Under the pieces are notes generated by a model that was given only the letters and a program-made list of their open reading frames with translations, was not told the DNA's origin and made no database searches. Source: Colwellia sp. 1_MG-2023 (GTDB lineage: Bacteria; Pseudomonadota; Gammaproteobacteria; Enterobacterales; Alteromonadaceae). Taken from it: a stretch of 64,000 bases of DNA. The translations under genes and the position numbers were made by a program. Positions within the stretch are counted from its first letter, which is position 1, and each line of letters begins with the position of its first letter. Location of the stretch: the NCBI RefSeq assembly GCF_030546755.1, contig NZ_JAUOPE010000004.1, positions 1 through 64,000 of the forward strand, given 5' to 3'. Shown here in pieces: positions 26,200 through 35,674 of the stretch.

Positions 26200-27087
26200 A
26201 TGGACCTTAAGTCACTAAAAATGTTTGTTCACCTTGCGCAACATTTACATTTTGGTAGAACAGCGGAAGCAAATCATGTCAGCACGTCAACGTTAAGCCG
26301 TGCAATTCAAAGACTTGAAGACGAAGTGGGTACCTCATTGTTACATCGAGACAATCGCACCGTTGTCTTAACTGAGTCCGGGAAACAGTTTCAACAGTAT
26401 GCTGAGCAGCAACTTGAACAATGGCAATTGTTACAACTTTCATTGAACCAAGGACAAGAGCAGTTGCAAGGAAAACTTCATATTTATTGTTCAGTAACAG
26501 CCGCGTATAGTCACTTGCCGCCATTGCTTGAGCGTTTTAGGCAGCAACATCCTTTAGTTGAAATTATGCTCACAACCGGTGACGCTGCTGACGCCTTTGA
26601 ACAAGTACAGCAACATTCGGTTGATTTGGCCATTGCTGTAAAGCCAGAAAATATTTCTCGGTTGTTTCATTTTCAGCCGCTGGCAAAAATTCCACTTTCG
26701 GTGATTGCACCAACCATGACTTGCCAAGTGCAGCAGTTAGTGAAAAAACAAACGATACTTTGGCATGAAGTGCCGATGATCTTGCCAGAGCATGGTGTTG
26801 CTCGAAAACGATTTGATTATTGGTTTCGTCGTCGGCAACAAGGCAAACCTAATATTTATGCGACGGTTTCGGGGCACGAAGCTTTGGTCAGTATGGTGGC
26901 GTTAGGCTGTGGCGTTGGAGTTGCGCCCAATGTGGTTGTGGAGAATAGTCCGGTAAAAGATCGCGTGCAATACTTGGCAAATGTCGGTGAAATAGAACCT
27001 TTTGAGTTAGGAATTTGCTCGTTAAATCAAAATAAAGAGCATGCATTGATTCAAGCATTTTTAGCCGCGATTACTAACCCAAGTTAA
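26200..27087 (+). CDS. ilvY: LysR-type regulator IlvY
   Basis: 295 residues. The LysR winged helix occupies residues 1-60 ('LKMFVHLAQHLHFGRTAEANHVSTSTLSRAIQRLED', given here as its key region), followed by a linker helix and a ligand domain (about 90-290). IlvY activates ilvC when acetolactate or acetohydroxybutyrate binds. Identification rests on the sequence together with the divergent ilvC gene and intervening operators. The stop is 6 bases from the convergent yifB stop. Confidence 0.95.
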   Translation: MDLKSLKMFVHLAQHLHFGRTAEANHVSTSTLSRAIQRLEDEVGTSLLHRDNRTVVLTESGKQFQQYAEQQLEQWQLLQLSLNQGQEQLQGKLHIYCSVTAAYSHLPPLLERFRQQHPLVEIMLTTGDAADAFEQVQQHSVDLAIAVKPENISRLFHFQPLAKIPLSVIAPTMTCQVQQLVKKQTILWHEVPMILPEHGVARKRFDYWFRRRQQGKPNIYATVSGHEALVSMVALGCGVGVAPNVVVENSPVKDRVQYLANVGEIEPFELGICSLNQNKEHALIQAFLAAITNPS

Positions 27088-27093
27088 TAATTT

Positions 27094-28617
27094 TTATACC
27101 GAAACTGCTTCGGTAAGATGGCGTAATATTCTGTCCATTGCACGATACGACAAGGCTTCGATAAGTTGTTGGCGTTGAATGTTCTCATCGTTTTCAAGGT
27201 CAGCGAGCGTTCGGGCAATTTTTAAAATTTTATGATGAGCGCGTGTTGATAAGCCTAGTTTTTCGACCGCTAATTCTAAAAATTCATTATCTTCTTCTGA
27301 CAATTGGCAAAACTTTCTCACTTCAGCACTGGCTAATTGTGCGTTGGGTTTAGCTTGTCTTTGCAATTGAATATCACGACACGTTTTAACGCGTTGACGT
27401 ATTTGTGCTGTAGTTTCATTGGTTTCAGAATTTTTACTCCACATGCCTTTCGGTAAACGGGTGACTTCAATTTGAATATCAATGCGATCAAGAAATGGCC
27501 CGGATAAACGATTTAAATAACGCAACACTTGCTCTGGTGTACTGCGGCGATCATTATAAAATCCGGTTGGGCTCGGGTTCATCGCGGCGACAAGTTGAAA
27601 CTTTGCCGGATAGGTTTGTTTATGCAAAGCACGAGAAATAGTGACTTCCCCAGACTCCAAAGGTTCGCGCAGTACATCCAATACTTTTCGTTCAAATTCT
27701 GGTAATTCATCGAGAAAAAGCACGCCGTGATGAGCTAGCGAAATTTCTCCCGGTTGTGGTTGACTGCCACCTCCAACCAGTGCGGCAGAAGAGGCGGTAT
27801 GATGCGGGGCTCGAAAGGGGCGTGTGTGCCATGATTGTTCATTGATCACTTGTTGGCTAATGGACTGAATGGCAGCAATTTCTAACGCTTCGTCTTCTGT
27901 CATCGGCGGTAAAATGCCAGGTAATCTGCTAGCTAACATGGTTTTTCCTGTGCCTGGAGGCCCAATGAATAACAAGTTGTGACCACCAGATGCTGCGATT
28001 TCTAGGGCTCTTTTGGCTAATGGCTGGCCAATAACATCACAAATATCTAACTTAGATTGCGTCTCACTTTGTTGTGGTGTTTTTGCGGTAACCATAGGTA
28101 ATGATTGTTGTTTTAATAAGTGAGGATATAATTCGGTTAAATGGCTAAGGGCAAAAATTTTTGCTTCTTTCACCCAACTTGCTTGCTCTGCATTTTGCAC
28201 CGGAATGATTAAGGTTCGATGGCTTTTCTCACATGCCATCGCCATGGGGATTTCGCCAATCACTTCCCGCAACTCACCGGAAAGGGCAAGTTCTCCGGCA
28301 AATTCATAGTTTAATAATTCTTGATGAGGAATTTGTTCTGAAGCGGCTAAAATGCCTACAGCGATAGGTAAATCAAACCGGCCGCCTTCTTTAGGTAAAT
28401 CTGCCGGCGCTAAATTAATGGTGATTCGTTTGGCGGGGAATTCATATCCACAATTGATGATGGCACTTCGCACGCGATCTTTCGCTTCGCGTACGGTCGT
28501 TTCTGGCAAACCAACAATATTAAATGCTGGTAAACCATTGGCTAAATGAACTTCAACGGTGACAAGCGGTGACTCTAAACCAACACGCGCACGAGAAAAA
28601 ACACAGGCAAGTGACAT
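27094..28617 (-). CDS. comM: Mg-chelatase-like AAA+ protein YifB/ComM
   Basis: 507 residues from the ATG at 28617 (MSLACVFSRARVG), which matches the family N terminus; an ATG at 28638 is in frame but gives seven extra residues. An N-terminal Lon-protease-like domain ('VEVHLANGLPAFNIVGLPETTVREA') precedes the AAA+ core: Walker A GPPGTGKT and Walker B 'GVLFLDELPEF'. The C-terminal domain is of magnesium-chelatase type. ComM is a hexameric helicase that extends branch migration of incoming DNA in natural transformation. As in E. coli, it lies next to the ilvGMEDA leader, divergently. Confidence 0.95.
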   Translation of the reverse strand: MSLACVFSRARVGLESPLVTVEVHLANGLPAFNIVGLPETTVREAKDRVRSAIINCGYEFPAKRITINLAPADLPKEGGRFDLPIAVGILAASEQIPHQELLNYEFAGELALSGELREVIGEIPMAMACEKSHRTLIIPVQNAEQASWVKEAKIFALSHLTELYPHLLKQQSLPMVTAKTPQQSETQSKLDICDVIGQPLAKRALEIAASGGHNLLFIGPPGTGKTMLASRLPGILPPMTEDEALEIAAIQSISQQVINEQSWHTRPFRAPHHTASSAALVGGGSQPQPGEISLAHHGVLFLDELPEFERKVLDVLREPLESGEVTISRALHKQTYPAKFQLVAAMNPSPTGFYNDRRSTPEQVLRYLNRLSGPFLDRIDIQIEVTRLPKGMWSKNSETNETTAQIRQRVKTCRDIQLQRQAKPNAQLASAEVRKFCQLSEEDNEFLELAVEKLGLSTRAHHKILKIARTLADLENDENIQRQQLIEALSYRAMDRILRHLTEAVSV

Positions 28618-28845
28618 ATAAATCCATTTATTTATCATCCTTAGGTTTTCGAAGTGTAGTTATAAATCTGTTTTTTTGCGAATTGAAATATGTTTAGTCA
28701 GGTGCCCATATAACAAAAAATTTAATAGCATAATAAAAAGGTCAGTAAAAAAGCTTGCACAATGAATTAGAGCTATGGTACTAATTTAAATAGGCTGGAA
28801 ATCGCCAACAAATTTATTAGTTTTATTTAGGTTTAATGAATAAAT

Positions 28846-28926
28846 ATGCAAACAATTAGCTCAGTCATTATTAACATTCTCGTCGTCGTGATTATTCAAT
28901 CACTGCGAGGTCGTTTGTTGAGCTAA
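28846..28926 (+). CDS. ilvL: ilvGMEDA leader peptide IlvL
   Basis: 26 codons starting ATG CAA ACA ATT. Of these, 14 are Ile, Val or Leu, including the run ILVVVII. This is the classic composition of an attenuator leader: scarcity of charged tRNAs for isoleucine, valine or leucine stalls the ribosome here. The sequence differs from the E. coli peptide, as usual. It is followed by an antiterminator and a terminator before ilvG. It is too short for normal gene finding but the whole arrangement supports it. Confidence 0.9.
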   Translation: MQTISSVIINILVVVIIQSLRGRLLS

Positions 28927-28985
28927 AATAAAGCTAAGAGTATTAACAAACCCCTCGCTCCGAAAGGACCGAGGGGTTTTTGCTT
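28905..28985 (+). promoter_or_regulatory. Attenuator of the ilvGMEDA operon
   Basis: The terminator stem is CCCCTCGCTCC (28951-28961), loop GAAA, GGACCGAGGGG (28966-28976), with a single mismatched pair, followed by five T residues. The competing antiterminator pairs GCGAGG (28905-28910) with CCTCGC (28953-28958) and TTTGTT (28914-28919) with AACAAA (28945-28950), so both structures share the same strand. Segment 28905-28919 lies inside the leader-peptide codons, so a ribosome stalled on the Ile/Val run leaves it free to pair and lets transcription continue. Confidence 0.92.
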
Positions 28986-29127
28986 AATTGGAAATGCAAA
29001 TAGTGACATTTCATATAACCAAGTAAATCAGCGAAATAATTTTTTAATAAAGGAGAATACTAGTTAACTTTTACCATTTTTATCAATCGATTAAGATGAA
29101 TAATTGTTGAATAGTTTTACTAAGCAA

Positions 29128-30792
29128 ATGACAACCGAGAAAAAACAAACAGGCGGTTCAGTTTTATTCAATGTTTTGCAGCAGCATGGTGTTGAGCATG
29201 TTTTTGGCTACCCAGGTGGGGCCATTATGCCGATTTATGATGCGTTGTACGACAGTGACGTGCAACACTTTCTCTGTCGTCATGAACAAGGAGCTGCTTT
29301 TTCTGCGGTTGGTTATGCACGAGCCTCTGGAAAAGTGGGTGTATGCCTAGCCACTTCTGGCCCCGGCGCTACTAATTTAATTACCGGTCTTGCTGATGCT
29401 TTAGCTGATTCAATCCCAATTGTCGCCATAACGGGTCAAGTACCTACTTCTGCTATGGGGTCAGATGCTTTCCAAGAAATTGATGTGTTTGGTTTGTCAT
29501 TAGCTTGTACGAAACACTCTTTCCAAGTGACGAATGTTAATGATTTACCGAAAGTTTTGCATAAAGCATTTGCTATCGCCCTTGAAGGTCGCCAAGGACC
29601 TGTTTTGGTTGATATTCCTAAAGATGTTCAGTTAGCTGAAGTAACGAACAGTCTTGAAGATTTTTCTCAATTACGCAATAAAGTAAAATTACCACCAGCC
29701 AATGTTGGCAGTGCAATCGCGCTGTTAAGTAAAGCAAAAAAACCTATTTTGTACGTGGGTGGTGGCGTTGGCATGGCCAATGCAATCGACGAATTAAGAG
29801 CGTTTTCTGAAACAACAAAAATTCCGAGTGTGTCTACGTTAAAAGGCCTAGGTGCTATTGATCCTGATGATGAAAATTACCTAGGTATGCTTGGTATGCA
29901 TGGCACTAAAGCGTCTAATATTGCGGTACAAGAGTGTGATTTATTAATCGCTGTTGGCGCTCGTTTTGATGACCGTGTCACGGGTAAATTAAATGAATTT
30001 GCGCCACATGCTAAAATTATCCATTTTGATATTGATACCGCTGAAATTAATAAACGTAGAGCGGCCGATGCTGCCATATTAGGTGATTTAAAAATTAATT
30101 TACCGGCGTTAGCAATCCCGCTTTCTATTGCTGATTGGCAACAAGAATGTCAAAAAATGAAGCAAGATAACGCGTGGCGATATGATCATCCGGGTGAAAA
30201 TATTTTTGCGCCTGCAGTGTTGAAAGAAATCAGTGACAAAATGCCGAAAAATGCTTGTGTTACAACCGATGTAGGCCAACATCAAATGTGGGCTGCTCAG
30301 CATATGCTTTTTAATGACCCAAGCAACTTTTTGACCAGTGGCGGTATGGGAACCATGGGCTTTGGTATTCCTGCAGCTATTGGCGCGCAAGTTAGCCGAC
30401 CTACTGATTGTATTATTGCTGTTTCGGGTGATGGTTCATTTATGATGAATGTTCAAGAATTATCAACGATAAAACGTTTTCAATTACCCGTGAAAATATT
30501 ACTCATTGATAACGCCAAGTTAGGTATGGTTCGTCAGTGGCAAGACTTATTCTTTAACGGTCGTTTAAGTGAAACGGATCTTTCTGATAATCCTGATTTT
30601 ATTATGTTAGCGACTGCCTTTGATATTAAAGCCAAACAAATTACTAAAAAAAGTGAAGTTTCAGCTGCCGTAGAAGAGATGCTTGAGCACGATGGCCCAT
30701 ACTTATTGCAAGTAAAAATTGATGCTCAAGACAATGTTTGGCCTTTAGTGCCACCTAATACCGCCAATGATCAAATGATGGAGAGTATCTAA
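29128..30792 (+). CDS. ilvG: Acetolactate synthase II large subunit
   Basis: 554 residues from the ATG at 29128; TTG at 29104 is another possible start. The enzyme uses thiamine diphosphate to join two pyruvates, or pyruvate and 2-oxobutyrate. It has the N-terminal '[21 protein letters not shown]' with the catalytic Glu in '[17 protein letters not shown]', a central FAD-binding domain, and a C-terminal ThDP motif GDGSFMMN...[10 protein letters not shown]. The gene is intact, unlike in E. coli K-12, where ilvG is frameshifted. It is first in an operon with ilvM, E, D and A and is controlled by the attenuator. Confidence 0.97.
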   Translation: MTTEKKQTGGSVLFNVLQQHGVEHVFGYPGGAIMPIYDALYDSDVQHFLCRHEQGAAFSAVGYARASGKVGVCLATSGPGATNLITGLADALADSIPIVAITGQVPTSAMGSDAFQEIDVFGLSLACTKHSFQVTNVNDLPKVLHKAFAIALEGRQGPVLVDIPKDVQLAEVTNSLEDFSQLRNKVKLPPANVGSAIALLSKAKKPILYVGGGVGMANAIDELRAFSETTKIPSVSTLKGLGAIDPDDENYLGMLGMHGTKASNIAVQECDLLIAVGARFDDRVTGKLNEFAPHAKIIHFDIDTAEINKRRAADAAILGDLKINLPALAIPLSIADWQQECQKMKQDNAWRYDHPGENIFAPAVLKEISDKMPKNACVTTDVGQHQMWAAQHMLFNDPSNFLTSGGMGTMGFGIPAAIGAQVSRPTDCIIAVSGDGSFMMNVQELSTIKRFQLPVKILLIDNAKLGMVRQWQDLFFNGRLSETDLSDNPDFIMLATAFDIKAKQITKKSEVSAAVEEMLEHDGPYLLQVKIDAQDNVWPLVPPNTANDQMMESI

Positions 30793-31037
30793 TGAATCAA
30801 TATCAATTAACCATCAAAGCTGATGATAAGCAGGTTGTTTTAGAGCGTATTTTACAAGTTACACGCTATCGCGGTTTTTTAATTGATGGCATAAATGCCA
30901 AGGTTAATACTGGCACTCATATAGGAACCATAATCTTAATGGTTAGAAGTGAGCGCTCAATCACGCTTTTGGTTGATCAAATTAATAAACTGATCGATAT
31001 CAAAGAAGTAAAAATAGACGACGTGGTAGCGCAGTAA
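30792..31037 (+). CDS. ilvM: Acetolactate synthase II small subunit
   Basis: 81 residues forming one ACT domain ('YQLTIKADDKQVVLERILQVTRYRGFLI' in outline). Its ATG overlaps the ilvG stop codon by one base (TAATG), so the two subunits are translationally coupled. The length matches IlvM, which is shorter than IlvN or IlvH. IlvM activates and stabilises the catalytic subunit. In enterics isozyme II is insensitive to valine; whether that holds here is unknown. Confidence 0.93.
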   Translation: MNQYQLTIKADDKQVVLERILQVTRYRGFLIDGINAKVNTGTHIGTIILMVRSERSITLLVDQINKLIDIKEVKIDDVVAQ

Positions 31038-31154
31038 TTTATTGATTTACACGTTATAATACTTGCGTTGAAAACACGCACTTAAAAAACAAAAAAGAAT
31101 ATTTTCAGGTAAATCGTAAAGTATTCTCATAGAAATATAAATTAGGAAATTAAA

Positions 31155-32081
31155 ATGGCAAAAGTAAATGCTGAACTCATCTGGTTTAACGGTGAACTCA
31201 TGCCTTGGAAAAACGCAACAGTTCATGTAATGAGCCATGCGTTACATTACGGTTCTTCTGTATTTGAAGGGATCCGTGCATATAAAACTCACAAAGGTAC
31301 TTGTATTTTTCGCTTAGACGAACACATCAAACGCTTATTTGATTCGGCAAAAGTGTATCGTATGAATATTCCTTACACGCATGAAGAAGTTGTTCAGGCG
31401 TGTAAAGATGCGGTAGCAGAAAACAAGTTAGATTCTGCTTATTTGAGACCCTTAGCGTTTCTTGGTGATGTTGGCATGGGTTTACGTCCACCAACGGATG
31501 CAAAAGCTGATTTAATGGTTGCGGCATTTAGCTGGGAAGCATACTTAGGAGCAGATGCTATTGAAAATGGTGTTGATGTTGGTGTTTCAAGTTGGAACCG
31601 TTTAGCGCCTAATACTATGCCTACTGCTGCTAAAGCGGGTGGTAATTACTTATCATCACAATTGATTTCTATGGAAGCAGGTCGCCACGGTTATACCGAA
31701 GGTATCGCGTTAGATATTAATAACATGGTTAGTGAAGGGGCAGGTCAAAACTTATTTTTAGTACGCAATGGCGTTATTTACACCCCATTTAGTACGGCTT
31801 CAATTCTTCCTGGATTAACACGCGATACTGTGATGCAGCTTGCTAGAAACCTTGGCTATGAAGTGCGAGAAGAGCCTATTTCTCGTGAGTCATTATACTT
31901 AGCGGATGAATTTTTTATGACAGGTACTGCGACTGAAGTTGTGCCAGTAAAAACCGTTGATGGTATTGCTGTTGGTACAGGCTCTAGAGGACCCGTTACG
32001 AAAGCGATTCAAGAAGCCTTTTTTGGCATTTTTGATGGTTCTACCGAAATTCCAGAAGGCTGGTTAGACGCGGTTAAATAA
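31155..32081 (+). CDS. ilvE: Branched-chain amino acid aminotransferase
   Basis: 308 residues, class IV PLP aminotransferase. The N-terminal region 'MSHALHYGSSVFEGIRAYKTH' and the PLP lysine region (K165 area, 'MPTAAKAGGNYLSSQLISM') identify it. It transfers amino groups between glutamate and the keto acids of Leu, Ile and Val. It has a good ribosome-binding site (TTAGGAAATTAAA). It is third in the ilv operon, with a 117-base gap after ilvM that contains a possible -10 box TATAAT (31055-31060). Confidence 0.97.
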   Translation: MAKVNAELIWFNGELMPWKNATVHVMSHALHYGSSVFEGIRAYKTHKGTCIFRLDEHIKRLFDSAKVYRMNIPYTHEEVVQACKDAVAENKLDSAYLRPLAFLGDVGMGLRPPTDAKADLMVAAFSWEAYLGADAIENGVDVGVSSWNRLAPNTMPTAAKAGGNYLSSQLISMEAGRHGYTEGIALDINNMVSEGAGQNLFLVRNGVIYTPFSTASILPGLTRDTVMQLARNLGYEVREEPISRESLYLADEFFMTGTATEVVPVKTVDGIAVGTGSRGPVTKAIQEAFFGIFDGSTEIPEGWLDAVK

Positions 32082-32095
32082 CGTCAATTAATATC

Positions 32096-32133
32096 GTTCA
32101 CGTGTATTGAAACATCATGCTGTACACGTGAAC
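32096..32133 (+). repeat. Perfect hairpin in the ilvE-ilvD gap
   Basis: GTTCACGTGTA (32096-32106) and TACACGTGAAC (32123-32133) form a perfect 11-bp stem around a 16-base loop. No T tract follows. It sits 14 bases after ilvE inside the operon and may protect or process the message, or attenuate transcription weakly. Confidence 0.7.
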
Positions 32134-32247
32134 AATTTCACTATTTAGCAACCAAATATACAGATAAAAATGAGTTTTATTTTTAAAGCAGCTAAATGGC
32201 TTTTTTCAAAATAAAATTTTTCAACTTCATCAATCAGGATATAAATC

Positions 32248-34113
32248 ATGCCTAAATTAAGATCAGCAACTTCTACTCAAGGCCGTAATATGGCAGGCGC
32301 TCGTGCATTATGGCGCGCTACAGGTATGACTGACGGCGATTTTGGCAAACCTATTGTTGCTGTAGTTAATTCATTTACTCAATTTGTGCCTGGTCATGTC
32401 CATCTAAAAGATATGGGGCAGTTAGTCGCTGGTGCTATTGAAGAAGCAGGCGGCGTCGCCAAAGAATTTAATACTATTGCTGTTGATGACGGTATCGCTA
32501 TGGGCCATAGCGGTATGTTGTATAGTTTACCCTCTCGCGATTTAATTGCTGACTCAGTGGAATACATGGTTAATGCCCATTGTGCCGATGCCATGGTGTG
32601 TATTTCAAACTGTGACAAAATTACTCCGGGCATGTTAATGGCGGCAATGCGTTTAAATATTCCGGTTATTTTCGTATCAGGTGGCCCAATGGAAGCGGGT
32701 AAAACTAAGCTTTCTGATCAAATTATTAAACTCGATTTAGTTGATGCCATGATCAAAGGTGCGGATCCAACCGTTTCCGATGAAGATTCAGACAAAGTTG
32801 AACGTTCAGCATGCCCAACGTGTGGCTCATGTTCAGGCATGTTCACAGCAAACTCGATGAATTGTTTAGCAGAAGCATTAGGATTAGCCCTTCCGGGTAA
32901 CGGTTCAATGCTAGCGACCCATGCCGATCGTGAACAATTATTTTTAAAAGCGGGTAAGCAAATTGTTGAATTAACTAAACGTTATTATCAAGATAATGAC
33001 GAATCAGCTTTACCGCGAAATATTGCGAGTAAAGAAGCTTTACACAATGCCATGTGTTTAGACATCGCTATGGGTGGCTCAACCAATACTATTTTGCATT
33101 TGTTAGCGACGGCCCAAGAAGCAGAAGTTGATTACACCATGGAAGACATGGACAAGTTATCACGCATTGTCCCGCAATTATGTAAAGTTGCTCCTTCAAC
33201 TCCAAAATATCATATGGAAGATGTACATCGCGCTGGTGGTGTAATTGGTATTTTAGGTGAGTTGGCACGTGCTAACTTGTTAAATACTGATGTACCGAAT
33301 ATTTTAGGTACTTCACTTGCTGATGTCATTGCTAAATATGATATCAAAGTAACGGACGATGAAGACGTTAAAAAATTCTACCGTGCTGGTCCTGCGGGCA
33401 TTCGAACGACTAAAGCCTTTAGTCAAGATTGTCGTTGGGATACCTTAGATGACGATCGTGAAAATGGTTGTATTCGCAATATTGAAAATGCTTTTTCTAC
33501 TGAAGGCGGCTTAGCGGTACTTTCAGGTAATATTGCCGTCGATGGTTGTGTGGTTAAAACTGCGGGTGTGAGTGATGACAACCTAACATTCACAGGTCCT
33601 GCTCATATTTTTGAAAGCCAAGATGCTGCGGTTGCCGGTATTTTGGATGGAAAAGTTGTCGCAGGTGAAGTGGTTGTTATTCGTTACGAGGGGCCAAAAG
33701 GTGGCCCTGGTATGCAAGAAATGTTGTATCCAACCACTTACCTTAAATCGATGGGATTAGGGAAAGCTTGTGCACTCTTAACCGATGGTCGTTTTTCTGG
33801 TGGTACTTCAGGTTTATCGATTGGTCACGTTTCCCCTGAAGCTGGAAGTGGTGGTACAATCGCTTTAGTAGAGCAAGGCGATATTATTGAAATTGATATT
33901 CCTAATCGTTCCATTAAATTGGCGGTTTCTGATGAAGAATTGACGGCTCGACGTGAAGCGATGAATGCTAAAGGTAAAGATGCTTGGAAGCCGGTTAACC
34001 GTGAGCGCCCGATCAGTTACGCACTTAAAAACTATGCGATGTTAGCCACTAGTGCCGATAAAGGTGCGGTGCGCAATCGTGCTTTACTTGATGGTGAAGA
34101 GTCGAATGACTGA
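32248..34113 (+). CDS. ilvD: Dihydroxy-acid dehydratase
   Basis: 621 residues, the usual length. It dehydrates 2,3-dihydroxy acids to 2-keto acids in valine and isoleucine synthesis. The Fe-S cysteines lie in '[20 protein letters not shown]' and '[19 protein letters not shown]', and the C-terminal '[21 protein letters not shown]' holds the active-site serine. It is probably an oxygen-sensitive [4Fe-4S] enzyme of the E. coli type. It overlaps the start of ilvA by 8 bases, so the two are translationally coupled. Confidence 0.98.
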   Translation: MPKLRSATSTQGRNMAGARALWRATGMTDGDFGKPIVAVVNSFTQFVPGHVHLKDMGQLVAGAIEEAGGVAKEFNTIAVDDGIAMGHSGMLYSLPSRDLIADSVEYMVNAHCADAMVCISNCDKITPGMLMAAMRLNIPVIFVSGGPMEAGKTKLSDQIIKLDLVDAMIKGADPTVSDEDSDKVERSACPTCGSCSGMFTANSMNCLAEALGLALPGNGSMLATHADREQLFLKAGKQIVELTKRYYQDNDESALPRNIASKEALHNAMCLDIAMGGSTNTILHLLATAQEAEVDYTMEDMDKLSRIVPQLCKVAPSTPKYHMEDVHRAGGVIGILGELARANLLNTDVPNILGTSLADVIAKYDIKVTDDEDVKKFYRAGPAGIRTTKAFSQDCRWDTLDDDRENGCIRNIENAFSTEGGLAVLSGNIAVDGCVVKTAGVSDDNLTFTGPAHIFESQDAAVAGILDGKVVAGEVVVIRYEGPKGGPGMQEMLYPTTYLKSMGLGKACALLTDGRFSGGTSGLSIGHVSPEAGSGGTIALVEQGDIIEIDIPNRSIKLAVSDEELTARREAMNAKGKDAWKPVNRERPISYALKNYAMLATSADKGAVRNRALLDGEESND

Positions 34114-35653
34114 AGCTGAAAGTCAAGCAATGCAAGGCGAAGGGCTTGAATACCTTCGTCGCATTTTATTAGCTCCTGTATATGATGTTGCGGTTGAGAC
34201 AGATTTAACTCCTTTAACCAAACTCTCCTCTCGTTTAGGTAATCAAATTTTCTTAAAAAGAGAAGACCAACAACCGGTTCATTCATTTAAATTACGTGGT
34301 GCTTATAATAAGCTTGCTAATTTAGAAGAAGCTCAATGTATTCATGGGGTTATTGCGGCATCTGCGGGTAATCATGCGCAAGGTTTAGCCCTTGCCGCGC
34401 ATAAGTTAGGCATAAAAGCGACCATTGTCATGCCTATTACTACACCAGATATTAAAGTGGATAATGTTCGCCGTTTTGGCGCGGATGTTCGATTAGTTGG
34501 CAAGAGTTTTAATGAAGCACAAGCGGCTTCAGTTGAATATGCCGAACGTGAAAATAAAACCATTATTCATCCGTTTGACGATAAAGATGTGATTGCTGGA
34601 CAAGGCACTGTTGCTAAAGAATTACTGCAACAACAACCGAAAACTGATGTGGTATTTGTGCCTGTTGGCGGTGGTGGCTTATTGGCTGGCATGGCTGTTT
34701 ATCTTAAGCAACTTCAACCGAATATTAAGGTGATTGGCGTTGAAGCGGAAGATTCTGCTTGTTTACAAGCGGCTTTGTCGGCTGGAAAACCTGTTGATTT
34801 AGCGCAAGTTGGATTGTTTGCTGATGGTGTTGCGGTAAAACGAATTGGTACGCATACCTTCAGTTTAATTCAACAATATTGTGATGAAGTGATCACAGTA
34901 AACACCGATGAAATTTGTGCCTCGATAAAAGATATTTTTGAACAGACTCGTGTTATTGCCGAACCTGCGGGTGCGCTCTCGTTAGCTGGCTTACAGAAAT
35001 ATTGTAAAACCAGTGAGGGTGAAGAGTCATTAGTGGCGATTCTTTCTGGCGCAAACATGAATTTTCATACATTACGGTATGTCTCTGAGCGTTGTGAATT
35101 AGGTGAACAAAAAGAAGCGGTGTTAGCCGTGACTATTCCTGAAGAAAAAGGCAGTTTCCGTAAGTTCTGTCATGCATTAAATGGACGCGTGATCACCGAA
35201 TTTAATTATCGTCATACGGCAGAAAATAAAGAAAATAGCGCCAATATTTTTGTTGGCGTTAGAACCGGTGGTGAGCAAGAACGCGATCAATTGTTAACTT
35301 CGTTAGCAGAGCAAAGTTATCAGGCGACGGATCTAACTGAAAACGAATTAGCCAAATTACATGTAAGATACATGGTTGGTGGGTTAAATCCGACTGATAG
35401 CCAAGAACGTATTTTTCGTTTTCAGTTTCCTGAATATCCAGGAGCGCTTGAAAAATTTCTTGATACCTTAGGCGAGCATTGGAATATCAGTTTATTTCAT
35501 TATCGAAACCATGGTGCCGCTTTTGGCCAAGTATTAGCCGGCTTTGAAGTTGCGAATGATGAGCAGTTAGATTTTTTTAATCACTTAAAAGATCTCGGCT
35601 ATCAATGGCAAGAAGAAACGGAAAATGAAGCTTATCAAACATTTTTATCATAG
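34106..35653 (+). CDS. ilvA: Threonine ammonia-lyase, biosynthetic
   Basis: 515 residues from ATG 34106, chosen because it overlaps the ilvD stop (ATGACTGA) and has GAAGAG in front; an open frame extends further upstream inside ilvD but carries no good start. The PLP lysine lies in [10 protein letters not shown], and the phosphate-binding loop is GGGGL. Residues 330-515 contain two ACT-like regulatory domains that bind isoleucine and valine, which marks the biosynthetic form. It makes 2-oxobutyrate for isoleucine and closes the ilvGMEDA operon. The convergent gene for exopolyphosphatase starts 21 bases away. Confidence 0.97.
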   Translation: MTEAESQAMQGEGLEYLRRILLAPVYDVAVETDLTPLTKLSSRLGNQIFLKREDQQPVHSFKLRGAYNKLANLEEAQCIHGVIAASAGNHAQGLALAAHKLGIKATIVMPITTPDIKVDNVRRFGADVRLVGKSFNEAQAASVEYAERENKTIIHPFDDKDVIAGQGTVAKELLQQQPKTDVVFVPVGGGGLLAGMAVYLKQLQPNIKVIGVEAEDSACLQAALSAGKPVDLAQVGLFADGVAVKRIGTHTFSLIQQYCDEVITVNTDEICASIKDIFEQTRVIAEPAGALSLAGLQKYCKTSEGEESLVAILSGANMNFHTLRYVSERCELGEQKEAVLAVTIPEEKGSFRKFCHALNGRVITEFNYRHTAENKENSANIFVGVRTGGEQERDQLLTSLAEQSYQATDLTENELAKLHVRYMVGGLNPTDSQERIFRFQFPEYPGALEKFLDTLGEHWNISLFHYRNHGAAFGQVLAGFEVANDEQLDFFNHLKDLGYQWQEETENEAYQTFLS

Positions 35654-35674
35654 AAATAAAAACGCGTTTCTATG

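Noticed and set aside
29104-30792. Possible ilvG frameshift as in E. coli K-12
   Set aside because: The frame is continuous from the start to the overlap with ilvM, so acetolactate synthase II should be functional.
31055-31060. TATAAT box upstream of ilvE as an internal promoter
   Set aside because: No -35-like hexamer stands at suitable spacing, so it is not listed as a promoter.
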